Of a stretch of DNA of 57,200 bases, positions 35,941-44,727 are shown piece by piece (the stretch's first letter is position 1; the number at the start of each line of letters is the position of its first letter). A program made the position numbers and the translations under genes. The notes beneath the pieces were generated by a model. It worked only from the letters and a program-made list of their open reading frames with translations. It did not search any database and was not told the DNA's origin. The stretch comes from Candidatus Aminicenantota bacterium. Lineage in GTDB: Bacteria; Acidobacteriota; Aminicenantia; Aminicenantales; Aminicenantaceae. The stretch covers positions 1 through 57,200 of the forward strand of contig JAFGMO010000051.1 of NCBI GenBank assembly GCA_016927475.1, written 5' to 3'.

Positions 35941-38900
35941 ATGAAGAGAACAACTTGCCTTCGCATTTTACCGGTCATCCTGCTCCTTTTCGCCATTCAG
36001 GGAAACGGTTTGACCTGGAAAGAGCACTCCCACATGCGGCAGCTGACGCCTACGGCCCTTGATTTGATCAAGGAAAAATACAAAGACAAATATCCCAAGG
36101 AGATATGGGAGACTTTCAGGCAGTTTATCGCCCAGGGTTCCTGGGATGAGGATTTTCCCCTTTACAGGTCGGGGTTGAAGGTGTTCCTCCGGGCCAACAA
36201 CCATTTCATGCATGCCCTCAGCCATTTCCGTTTGTCCGATGCGCCCTTTATCGGCATGGGGGACGCCGATGCAAACGCCAGAGACTGGGCCCGCAGCAAT
36301 CCTAATCTAACTGAAGCCGAAGAATTTTACGGCGGCCGGCAGTGGCAGGGAGTCCAGAACTGGGGATTTACCGCCCGCGACCTCGATTCGGGAAACATGA
36401 GCTGGCAAAATGCCGTCAACCGCTACGGCTATACGGAAAGCTCCAAACGGCTTGCTTTCTACACCCTGGGTTTTATTTGTCATCTGCTGCAAGATATGGG
36501 CTGTCCCGAGCATGTCCATGACGACCCCCACGGCAACTCAGGAGAGACGGGGTTCGAAATGTGGTTTTTCCAGAACTTCAACTCGTTTGTTCCCGGAATT
36601 CCGGAGATGACGGCCAAAGAGTTTACCGAGTCGTTTAAAACACTCGACACGTTTTTCGAAAACCTGGCCAAAATCGGCTACAGCGCCAACCGGTTTCAGG
36701 GAGGAACGCTGAGCACCGATGAACCCTACATCGACCCCAATTCCGACCTGGCCCGGATGTTCCAGGTCGGCTACGGAAGCTGGGAATCGGAGTGGCGTCT
36801 TTTCAATTATAACGGCGAGGATATCACGACGGGAGATTTCGCCTGGGATTGGGACGATTTTGACAAAAATCCTCTCTGGACAAAGGGCCACGACGAGGGG
36901 GAGTGGTGGCCGACCCATCTCGAGATGCATAAGATACCCGGGTCTCATAAAAACGACAAGGAAGGATATTTTTATATCGAGCTTTCCGGCGAAGCCCCCG
37001 GCGACCGCATCCGGAACCTTTTTCCCGACGCTTATCTGCCCACCCCTCTGGACGACGTCAAGAGCCAGTGCACGGATCCCTGCTGGAAAGTGGAGAATAC
37101 CAGGGGAACCCACCTCTACGAACTTATCGCCCGCTGCGTGGTCAAACCGGTGATCGAGCACACGGCCGGATTGGTCAAACATTATTATGACATCGTCAAC
37201 CACCCGCCCTATGTCAAATCAGTCAAGGTTAAGCAGGGCGGAAAGGATAGATACTCGGTCTTCTGGAAAGATAAAGAGGAAATCAATCCCCGAACCGACA
37301 ACATAACCTGGGTTGTAGACAGAAATCTCGAGAAGGAATACAGCAATGCCGTTCAGCCGGGAAAGATCAACATCGAGGTGATATTCAGCGAACCGGCCCA
37401 AAACGTGAAAGTTAGCCTGGGTGACAAGGAAGTCCAGGGTGTGCTGGACGAGGAAAAGATGAAATGGGAAGCGGAGTTTTCCCTTCCCGACGACAACTCC
37501 ATGAAAGGCGAGCATTTTATCAATATCGAAGCCGAGGACCTCAACGATCATTATAAGGAAGAAGGGAGAAAGCTGGATGCCAACCCGCGCACCCCTGCCC
37601 GGCGGATCCATGAGCCGCAGGATTATAGTTGGAAAGATTATGAGGAGGGCGCAGACAAGTCATATAAAATAAAGGTAGATCCTTTTCGCGTCAAAGTGGA
37701 TCCCGTCAAGGTCCGGGTTAACGACCAGGAGGGGAATCCGCTTACGGATATCAGAGGTTTGGTGACGATCGGGGGACAGGACGCCGTTATCTCCGGACCC
37801 GAATACTGGGGCACCTATGTTTTTACCAAGCCAGACGAAAAAATCGAGATTGCGGCTTCCTACCGTCTGCCGGACGGATCAAAGGCCGAAGGCAAAAAAA
37901 CGCTTTCCGTCAGGGATATTCCCGACTGGCTGAATCCCCAGCTTCCGGAACCCGTCGTCATCACCCTTTCGGTATTGCAGCCGGACCGCCTGGTGCTCAA
38001 GGGGCGTGTCCAGGCCGCAGCGCCGCCGGATGCTCCCTATCCCGGATACGCGGTTGTCCGGAATGAACAGCTCGACGTCCGGGAGGGTGTGCGTATTCCC
38101 GGAGGTGAGCAAAGCGGAGAAAGCCGCAATTTTATCCTGGAATATTTCCTTTCCCAGTTTGAAACGGATAATCTTCCCGCCGACGGCACCTTCACCGCCA
38201 AGGTGGATACCCCGGTGGAAGTGGGAAGCTCTTTGACGTTGAGCGTTTTCGGGTCGGCCAGCGGCCAAAAATTCCAGGGCGAAAAAACCCTGAGGGTGCC
38301 GGCGGCATCCGGGACAATGAACTTCGGAGTCATTACTATTAGGGCGGTCGGTGAAACCGTCACCATTCCCAATTGGAATCCCGATAATCCCCCGACCTAC
38401 GAAGCCTATGCCCGAAAGCTTTCAGACTTGAGGCTTAATCCCAAGAAAAAAATCGGAAACGTGCCCCAAGAAGCCCGTTTCGCAGACCGCGTTTATGAGA
38501 CGACTCCGGGAGCCGGTTCCGCCGTAGCCCGCGGGACGGAAGTGGTAGTCACGGTTTATGACGTCTTTGAGCGGAGGATGCCGGATGTTGAGGGGCTGCG
38601 GATAGACGATGCTCTGGACCGCCTGCGGGAAATGGGTTTTCAGGCCGAATATTCCGTCGGCCCAAACGCAGAATCAGAGGAGAAAGAACACGTGGTTTAC
38701 GAGCAGTCCGTCGAACCTTTTAAGGAGCATTCACCCGATATTCCGGTCAAGCTCAAGATTTGGGGAGAATATCTGCCCACGAGAACGGTGCCCGACCTTT
38801 TTAAAATGACCGAAGAAGAGGCCCAAAGACGACTGGAAGAAGAGCTGCTGCGGTTGAAGGTCGTCGATCAGTCCAAGCCTCCCGAACATGAGGAAGATGA

Positions 38901-39798
38901 GCTCAGAATCTACAAACAGGAACCAATCGCCCGTTCCCGCGTGGGAGCGCACTCCGAAGTTAAGGTGTGGAAGTTTGCCCGGTATGAGGCGCAAGATGTC
39001 TCGCCGCAGCCGGTTCCGCAAGTCCCGTTTTACGCCGTTTTTGAGATGACGGCCCCGCAAATCAAGGAAGGCCTCAAAGTCGAAAAAAGTGAAGGGGAAA
39101 GCAACGAAAGCTACAGGCAGAGGAAGCGGGCGGCTTATTCAAGCCTTGGTGTAGGGGATTTTAATTTCACCGCCGTCCCCACGGACGAGTACCCCCTGGT
39201 TTTTCATTTCTCTCATGAAGCGCTGGCCAAATATCCACGCTCACGATTTCCGGACGGATCACGGCATGCCTGCCGGATCAAGGTGACGTTTACCAACCAG
39301 GAAACGGGACAGAGCGGTACGATGGGCGGCGCTCTCCTTCTCACCGTTGTGGAAACATTTGACAGCCTGGAGGAGGTGATGAACCGTTTTCCGAAGGTGA
39401 GAGCCGATGAAAGATTTCAGGGGATATCCTTCATCAACCGTTTGGGAACGGCCACTCAGCGAAACGAGCGGGGAAGCTTTATTTTCGGCCCCATCACGCC
39501 GGGTTGGACCGCAGGAGATAAGCGGCTGGCGGTGGAGTTCATCAAGGAATTTCTCATCAATTTTGAATGTTTTGTGGCCACAGTCGTATACGGTGATCCT
39601 TTCGCGCCGCAGCTTCGGATTTTGCGCCGTTTCCGGGATAATGTGCTGATGCGGTTCGAAGCCGGGCAGCGGTTGGTTTCTTTCTACTACCGGTACGGGC
39701 CGGGCTGGGCCTTTTCGCTGTTGCCCAACCAGGGACAGGCGGCTGAATTGCGAAAGGCACTGGATATCGTTACCGGCCTTTTAAGCCTGGTGAAATAA
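35941..39798 (+). CDS. Large exported protein: zinc phospholipase C-like domain, Ig-like region and PASTA repeats
   Basis: A signal peptide (MKRTTCLRILPVILLLFAIQ) starts this 1285-aa protein. Residues about 25-410 resemble zinc-dependent phospholipase C/S1-P1-type domains: TWKEHSHMRQLTPTALDLI, QGSWDEDFP, NNHFMHALSHFRLSDAPF, and LGFICHLLQDMGCPEHVHDD, which provide His/Asp metal ligands. Ig-like beta domains follow (about 420-810). Then come three PASTA-like repeats (about 830-1020), including MPDVEGLRIDDALDRLREMG and TVPDLFKMTEEEAQRRLEEE. A C-terminal region of about 260 aa (1025-1285) is not recognised. It probably acts outside the cell or in the periplasm on lipids or envelope. No operon partners are seen. 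The domain order is unusual. Confidence 0.8.
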   Translation: MKRTTCLRILPVILLLFAIQGNGLTWKEHSHMRQLTPTALDLIKEKYKDKYPKEIWETFRQFIAQGSWDEDFPLYRSGLKVFLRANNHFMHALSHFRLSDAPFIGMGDADANARDWARSNPNLTEAEEFYGGRQWQGVQNWGFTARDLDSGNMSWQNAVNRYGYTESSKRLAFYTLGFICHLLQDMGCPEHVHDDPHGNSGETGFEMWFFQNFNSFVPGIPEMTAKEFTESFKTLDTFFENLAKIGYSANRFQGGTLSTDEPYIDPNSDLARMFQVGYGSWESEWRLFNYNGEDITTGDFAWDWDDFDKNPLWTKGHDEGEWWPTHLEMHKIPGSHKNDKEGYFYIELSGEAPGDRIRNLFPDAYLPTPLDDVKSQCTDPCWKVENTRGTHLYELIARCVVKPVIEHTAGLVKHYYDIVNHPPYVKSVKVKQGGKDRYSVFWKDKEEINPRTDNITWVVDRNLEKEYSNAVQPGKINIEVIFSEPAQNVKVSLGDKEVQGVLDEEKMKWEAEFSLPDDNSMKGEHFINIEAEDLNDHYKEEGRKLDANPRTPARRIHEPQDYSWKDYEEGADKSYKIKVDPFRVKVDPVKVRVNDQEGNPLTDIRGLVTIGGQDAVISGPEYWGTYVFTKPDEKIEIAASYRLPDGSKAEGKKTLSVRDIPDWLNPQLPEPVVITLSVLQPDRLVLKGRVQAAAPPDAPYPGYAVVRNEQLDVREGVRIPGGEQSGESRNFILEYFLSQFETDNLPADGTFTAKVDTPVEVGSSLTLSVFGSASGQKFQGEKTLRVPAASGTMNFGVITIRAVGETVTIPNWNPDNPPTYEAYARKLSDLRLNPKKKIGNVPQEARFADRVYETTPGAGSAVARGTEVVVTVYDVFERRMPDVEGLRIDDALDRLREMGFQAEYSVGPNAESEEKEHVVYEQSVEPFKEHSPDIPVKLKIWGEYLPTRTVPDLFKMTEEEAQRRLEEELLRLKVVDQSKPPEHEEDELRIYKQEPIARSRVGAHSEVKVWKFARYEAQDVSPQPVPQVPFYAVFEMTAPQIKEGLKVEKSEGESNESYRQRKRAAYSSLGVGDFNFTAVPTDEYPLVFHFSHEALAKYPRSRFPDGSRHACRIKVTFTNQETGQSGTMGGALLLTVVETFDSLEEVMNRFPKVRADERFQGISFINRLGTATQRNERGSFIFGPITPGWTAGDKRLAVEFIKEFLINFECFVATVVYGDPFAPQLRILRRFRDNVLMRFEAGQRLVSFYYRYGPGWAFSLLPNQGQAAELRKALDIVTGLLSLVK

Positions 39799-39805
39799 GA
39801 AAATT

Positions 39806-39889
39806 GTAACCGGTTGTTTTCTGCATATATTCCATGTCAACGCTGTAACCGGTTGTCTTCCGGATAGATTTAATGTCAACGGTTGTATT
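39806..39889. repeat. Tandem repeat, 39-bp unit, two copies plus a partial
   Basis: GTAACCGGTTGTTTTC begins unit 1 (39806-39844) and GTAACCGGTTGTCTTC begins unit 2 (39845-39883). Both continue to ATGTCAACG, and a third GGTTGT starts at 39881. A related CAACCGGTTGCTG is at 47078-47090. It lies between the PASTA gene stop and a MITE-like repeat. Confidence 0.7.
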
Positions 39890-39894
39890 TTTTC

Positions 39895-39978
39895 GTCATC
39901 ACCCGGCTTGTCCGGGTGATCCAGGGTAAAGTATAGAAAAATAAAAGAGTGGATACCCCGGATAAACCGGGGCATGAC
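39895..39978. repeat. Two-hairpin MITE-like repeat (GTCATCACCCGG...), copy 2
   Basis: This 84-bp unit starts GTCATCACCCGGCTTGTCCG and ends AACCGGGGCATGAC. It carries the hairpins ACCCGG/CCGGGT and CCCCGG/CCGGGG, and GTCAT/ATGAC ends. It is the best-preserved copy of the family seen at 32391. It lies between the convergent PASTA and S9 peptidase genes. Confidence 0.85.
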
Positions 39979-40011
39979 ATAGGATATCCTTATTGATTTA
40001 CGTCATTAAAA

Positions 40012-42105
40012 TCAGAGCGGAATATCAATCTCCTCACCCCAGATGTACTTGGCGAACCACTGCCAGTTGTGCCATGTAGCCGCCAGTCGCTCCTTGGGTT
40101 TGGTGATTCCGTGTCCGAATCCTTTGTAGACGATAAGCTTTGTCGTGACACCCATATCCTGAAGCCCCTGGAAAAGCTCGTAGGCGTTGGGGATGGGAAC
40201 GCGCCTGTCGAATTCACCGTGCTGGATGAGGGTCGGTGTGCCGGCCTTTGTGATATTGGTCATGGGGGAGGTTTTGGCGTAGATTTCCGGGTCAACCCAA
40301 GGGGTGGCCTTTAAATACTGCCGCGTGAATGGGTGGATATCCGTGTTCACGTAATATGTCATCCAGTTCGAGATGCCGGCGCCTACAGAGATGGCCTGGA
40401 AGCGGCCGGTGTTGGTCGTCAGAAATGCCGAGATGTATCCTCCCTGGCTCCAGCCCATGGCTCCCATTTTGTTTGGGTCGACCCACCCTTTTTTGATCAG
40501 ATAATCGACTCCCGACATAACATCCCACATATCCCCGACGCCCAAATTGCGGACGTTCAACGACCGGAATTTTTCTCCATATCCGGCGGAACCCCGGTAG
40601 TTGGGCCGCAAAACAAGGGCTCCTTTCTCCAGCCACTGGATGATGGGATAGACATATCCGGTGGGCACCGACGGATAATCGATCCCAGTCGGTCCTCCGT
40701 GGATGATGATAAAAAGCGGATATTTTTTGCCGGGATCAAAATCGTCCGGTTTGTGAAGGACTCCCTCTATTTCCGTGCCGTCTTTGCTTTTCCAGCGGAT
40801 AACCTCGCTCGTCCCGATTTTCCATCCCTCGATCTGCTTCGAAAAATCCGTAACCACAACGGGCTGGTAGGGATCGACCGGTGTTTTGTATATCTCATCC
40901 AAAGTTGTCGGTGTCTCTCCCGAAAAGGCCATCATTTTTCCGTCTTCGGAAAAGTCCACATACCAAATGTTCCAAGGAGTATCGGCGAACAGCCAAACCT
41001 CTCCCGTGTCGGTATCGAGCCTGAAGATCTGCCGTTTTGTTTTTTGCCAGGCGCTTAGATAAACGCCGCCGGGATTCCAGTCCATGACGTAAGCTTCTTC
41101 ATCAAGACCGGCGGCCATCCTGACGGGTTCGCCTCCTTCAGCGGGAATTTTGTAAATCTGATTGTTTTTGTAAAAATCGGAGGTCGTGTTTCCTCCCGCC
41201 GAATGATAGAGGATCCACTCCCCATCAGGCGACCATACAGGTCCGCTGTCAGACCCAGGATTCTTTACCAGGGGTTTTATGTCGCCCGATTCTATATCCA
41301 GAATGGAAATATCGGAGGTTATATAAGAATTGCGAAGCGGGTCGGCTTGATGGCTGAAAGCGACTTTTTTTCCGCAGGGGGAGAGAGCGTATCCTGTGAC
41401 GGTGAATTCGCTTCCTTTCGTAAGCTGTACGGCTTTCGGCAGGGAGAGGCACTCGTTTTCGCTCTTTGTCTTTTCGTCCTCCTCCTTCTTTTTGTCTGCT
41501 TCCGAAGATTTCTTGGATGGATAGCAAGGAACTTCCGCAGGCGTCGGCCACATATCGGGTTTCACATCGATGACCCACAGGTGCGTATAACGGTACTCGG
41601 CATCTTCGACGGCGAACCGGCCGTAGCGTTTTTCCCGCTCCTTGTCGGATTTGCTTTCTTCTTCCGTTTTGGAGAACAGGATCTTTTTCCCGCAGGGGAA
41701 CCATTCGTAGCTGTTGATGCCTCCCTTAACATCCGTGATCATCTGGGCTTCCCCGCCGTCGGGCCGGATCAGATAAATCTGGCTTTTTTCGCCCCGGTCT
41801 GCCAGGAAGGATATCCATTTTCCGTCCGGAGACCACTTGTGGGAACCGCTTCTTCCGTCTTTGGTCCGGGTGAGCTGAAAAGGTTTCTCCCCCTCCTTGA
41901 CCAGCCAGATTTCGCTGTCATAGCTGTTTTTTTCCCAATTGACGGTGCGTACGGAAAAAGCAATGCTTTTTCCATCAGGGGATAAAACGGGGCTTCCGAC
42001 GCTTCTCAGCGATATAACTTTTTCAAACGACGGCCCGGGGACGGTTGTCTCCGCCGCCGCAAATACAAAAAATACAAGAATAAAAACAAGTGACATTTTG
42101 CGCAT
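40012..42105 (-). CDS. Exported S9 family peptidase (prolyl oligopeptidase/acylaminoacyl peptidase type)
   Basis: This 697-aa protein begins with a signal peptide (MSLVFILVFFVFAAAET region). Residues about 25-420 form a beta-propeller (VLSPDGKSIAFSVRTVNWEK, WSPDGKWISFLADRGEKSQI). The alpha/beta hydrolase domain follows, with the oxyanion segment FIIIHGGPTG, the nucleophile in MGWSQGGYISAF, Asp in QHGEFDRRVPIPNA and His in YKGFGHGITKPKE. It removes peptides or acyl-amino acids from oligopeptides in the periplasm. It is a single gene, with AAGGAGGAAC before the ATG. With the tricorn homologue it supports growth on proteins. Confidence 0.94.
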   Translation of the reverse strand: MRKMSLVFILVFFVFAAAETTVPGPSFEKVISLRSVGSPVLSPDGKSIAFSVRTVNWEKNSYDSEIWLVKEGEKPFQLTRTKDGRSGSHKWSPDGKWISFLADRGEKSQIYLIRPDGGEAQMITDVKGGINSYEWFPCGKKILFSKTEEESKSDKEREKRYGRFAVEDAEYRYTHLWVIDVKPDMWPTPAEVPCYPSKKSSEADKKKEEDEKTKSENECLSLPKAVQLTKGSEFTVTGYALSPCGKKVAFSHQADPLRNSYITSDISILDIESGDIKPLVKNPGSDSGPVWSPDGEWILYHSAGGNTTSDFYKNNQIYKIPAEGGEPVRMAAGLDEEAYVMDWNPGGVYLSAWQKTKRQIFRLDTDTGEVWLFADTPWNIWYVDFSEDGKMMAFSGETPTTLDEIYKTPVDPYQPVVVTDFSKQIEGWKIGTSEVIRWKSKDGTEIEGVLHKPDDFDPGKKYPLFIIIHGGPTGIDYPSVPTGYVYPIIQWLEKGALVLRPNYRGSAGYGEKFRSLNVRNLGVGDMWDVMSGVDYLIKKGWVDPNKMGAMGWSQGGYISAFLTTNTGRFQAISVGAGISNWMTYYVNTDIHPFTRQYLKATPWVDPEIYAKTSPMTNITKAGTPTLIQHGEFDRRVPIPNAYELFQGLQDMGVTTKLIVYKGFGHGITKPKERLAATWHNWQWFAKYIWGEEIDIPL

Positions 42106-42310
42106 CGTTCCTCCTTGTTGGCTTTTATTATAGGTGAAGGATGTTTTATATTCCAGGTGTTCATTCTTTTTGTCAAGCCGTGAAAACAGACCTAAGTAAA
42201 ATATTCTTAAAGCTCATTTTTGGTCCTAAAAATAAGTTTTAACGAAAAACAACAGGAAGGCCTTTTCAATAAATTATTATATATCAACGAGATAGGTCAG
42301 CCAGGGCAGG

Positions 42311-44209
42311 TTATATGATTCTATGAGTCATATAATCCGCGAATTCTCTGAAAAATGTATGTCCATCAGCCGAAATATCGGCTTCGTCCAGCAGGGGCAA
42401 GGCTTTTTCCTGGGTGTTGTTGGCCAGGTCGATCACATACTGGACGGCTCCGGTGGAATGAAGGGCTCCGATGGCCTTATCGATGTCCTTTTCCGCGGCA
42501 TCCGTCTTTCCGAGGACTTTGAGGACAGCTGCTTTTTCCCTGTCGTCGGAAAATTCAAGGGCTTTGATGACAAGGAGCGTCCTTTTTCCCTGCTTGAGAT
42601 CCGAGCCCAGTTCGCGTCCCTTGCTGTGCTGCCGGCTGATGTCCAGCACATCATCCAGGAGCTGGAAAGCGATGCCGATCTCCCTCCCGAATTTCCCCAG
42701 GGTCTCTATCTGCCCGGGACGGGCTTCCGCCAGCAGAGCGCCCGTCTTAAGGCTGGTGCTGAACAGGACGGCGGTTTTTAGGGCTACCATCTGAATGTAA
42801 TCCTTTTCGGTGGCGTTTTTTTCATGCTCCATGGCTAGATCCATCAACTGGCCGATACTGATTAGCCTGTGGGCTTCGAGATAAAGACGCAAGACCTCGT
42901 TCAGCCTTTCATGGGAAGCGCTGGATGTATGAAGACACTTTGCTCCCAGGCTGAGGAGGATATTGCCGTTACAGAGTGCCGAGGATACGCCGAAACGGTC
43001 GTTATGGTTCCTGAAAAGATGTCTTTTCCCTGGTTGAGGACTCGTTTTCTCCTGTGTCTCCCACCTGAGGGCCCGATGCAGGGTTGGAAGCTTTCGGCGG
43101 TAATCGTCTTCGTCCATGACGTCGTCGAAGACCAGCGAAGAAGCATGAAGCAGCTCCATGGACAAGGCCGGTACCAGGATGGGTTTTATGTTCTCGGTGG
43201 CTGATAATGCCGTATAAGCACTGATCATGGCGATCGGCCGGATTCTTTTTCCTCCGCCGAGGACGAATTCCGCGGTTTTTTTGAGGTTGAACTTAATATG
43301 CTTGCTGGGTGCGCTTCGTATCTGTTTATCAAAAAAAACTTTCAGTTGTTTGTCGACTTCGGCCTGGTATAGTTTGATGGATTCGGCAAAATCCTTCCCC
43401 GGTTTTTTAAGCTTCTGGAGGACTTCCTCGATGATCCACTCCGGTGTGGATGCTCCGGCGGTAATCCCGATTTTTTGGTGGCTGTAAATTTTTTCATCAA
43501 GGTCAGCGGCGCTTCCGATATGAAGAGTTTTGGTGAAGGCGCGGCAGAGATCCACAAGCCGGCGGGTATTGGCGCTTCTTTTGTCTCCGATGACGATCAT
43601 GATGTCCACGGACTGGGCCAATGTTTTTGCTGCTTGCTGTCTTTGGGAGGTGGCATGACAGATGGTGTTGAAAACCTTTAGATTTTGGGAGTGTTTTTTG
43701 ATTTCTTTTTGGATGGCGGCATAGGCATCGACGGATTGGGTTGTTTGAGCGACGAGTATCGCATTTTTGAACCGTCCCAGGTTTTTCGCTTCCTCGGTAC
43801 TCTGGATGATGATGGGATTTTGGGCATAACTGGCAATGCCTTTGACCTCGCTATGGTCCTTGTCTCCGTAAATAAACACCTGGTAGCCTTTTTTTGTGTG
43901 GTCGGAGACGATATCGTGAATTTTTTTGACGAAAGGACAGGTCGTGTCGAGGATGGCGATTTTTTTCTCTTCCAGATATTGAAGCAGTTGTTTGGTGGCG
44001 CCGTGGGCGGTGATGGCCAGGGTGGCGTTTGGAGGGAGATCCTCGATCCGGTCGATGGATTGAATGCCTTTTTGCAGGAGGTCACGAATGACGTGTTCGT
44101 TGTGTATCAGCCAGCCCAGGGTGTAAATTTTCCCTTGGGCTTTCTGGATGTAGTCGAGGGCCCTGTTGACGCCGTAACAGAATCCCATGTACCGGGCTCG
44201 TTTGACCAT
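42311..44209 (-). CDS. ispH: Fusion of IspH (HMBPP reductase) and trans-polyprenyl diphosphate synthase
   Basis: Residues 1-270 are IspH: the iron-sulfur ligands are Cys11 (MGFCYGVNRA), Cys91 (LDTTCPFVKK) and Cys184 (NTICHATSQR), with the catalytic HSEVKG and substrate histidines (IHNEH, TAHGAT). Residues about 280-632 are an all-alpha prenyl synthase with FARM DDVMDEDD (362-369), GGGKRIRP (318-325) and SARM DDVLD (519-523). IspH makes IPP and DMAPP, the exact substrates for chain elongation, so one polypeptide joins the last step of the MEP pathway to prenyl chain synthesis. ATG 44209 has AAGGCGA upstream. Neither half lacks a catalytic motif. Confidence 0.93.
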   Translation of the reverse strand: MVKRARYMGFCYGVNRALDYIQKAQGKIYTLGWLIHNEHVIRDLLQKGIQSIDRIEDLPPNATLAITAHGATKQLLQYLEEKKIAILDTTCPFVKKIHDIVSDHTKKGYQVFIYGDKDHSEVKGIASYAQNPIIIQSTEEAKNLGRFKNAILVAQTTQSVDAYAAIQKEIKKHSQNLKVFNTICHATSQRQQAAKTLAQSVDIMIVIGDKRSANTRRLVDLCRAFTKTLHIGSAADLDEKIYSHQKIGITAGASTPEWIIEEVLQKLKKPGKDFAESIKLYQAEVDKQLKVFFDKQIRSAPSKHIKFNLKKTAEFVLGGGKRIRPIAMISAYTALSATENIKPILVPALSMELLHASSLVFDDVMDEDDYRRKLPTLHRALRWETQEKTSPQPGKRHLFRNHNDRFGVSSALCNGNILLSLGAKCLHTSSASHERLNEVLRLYLEAHRLISIGQLMDLAMEHEKNATEKDYIQMVALKTAVLFSTSLKTGALLAEARPGQIETLGKFGREIGIAFQLLDDVLDISRQHSKGRELGSDLKQGKRTLLVIKALEFSDDREKAAVLKVLGKTDAAEKDIDKAIGALHSTGAVQYVIDLANNTQEKALPLLDEADISADGHTFFREFADYMTHRII

Positions 44210-44727
44210 GTGTTCGCCTTATTTTTGTGCGCGGGTAAGGACGGTCGTTGGCAGAACGTTCTTACCCACTTTTGTCATATGTTGGCTGTCCTTTGTGTGA
44301 GGAGCATTTTTTGGAGCGGTGTTAGGATGATATATGGCCGGGCGATGTGTCATGGGTTGCGCCTTGGGAATTGGGGCCGTATGCTCACGAAAATAAGCCT
44401 GCTCCGTATGCTTACGAAAATAAGCCCGCTCCCCTTTCCTCCTTTGTTCCTTTTTCCCGGGAAAACCAAAAAATACTACCCCGTAATAACCCCTTTTTTG
44501 TAACATTTACCTTTAGGCTTGTCAATTGAGGGTTGAAGGTTGAGGGTTGAAGGTTGTATGAGGGTTGTTTGAATGTGTGTTGGAGGGATAGGTAAATATA
44601 CCGATTTTCTCCACAATGTCATCACCCTCCCCCGACTGGTTCGGGGGATCTCGGGTGATCCAGGCAGTTATCGTCGTTATTTTTTATGAATATTGCGGAT
44701 CGATCCGTACTATTCATGGGTCGCGGA
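44210..44727. other. Repeat-rich intergenic region
   Basis: No convincing gene is present; a 95-codon frame here is proline/histidine-rich chance sequence. It holds a 27-bp tandem duplication (44377-44403 and 44404-44430, two mismatches, unit CCGTATGCTCACGAAAATAA...). It also has GAGGGTTGAAGGTT direct repeats (44525-44570) and a partial two-hairpin repeat (44618-44673). Confidence 0.6.
44618..44673. repeat. Two-hairpin MITE-like repeat, partial copy 3
   Basis: It starts GTCATCACCC and ends GGGTGATCCAGG, as in the full copies. A short CCCCCGACTGGTTCGGGGG hairpin lies between, and the right-hand hairpin is missing. Confidence 0.6.

Noticed and set aside
39806..39889. Possible CRISPR array
   Set aside because: There are only two adjacent 39-bp units with no spacers between them, and no cas genes occur in the window.
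43685..44503. A 272-codon plus-strand ORF
   Set aside because: It is antisense to the IspH part of the fusion gene and runs on into the repeat region without protein-like features.
44219..44506. A 95-codon minus-strand ORF upstream of the IspH fusion
   Set aside because: It is built from a 27-bp tandem duplication and looks like chance Pro/His/Lys-rich sequence.
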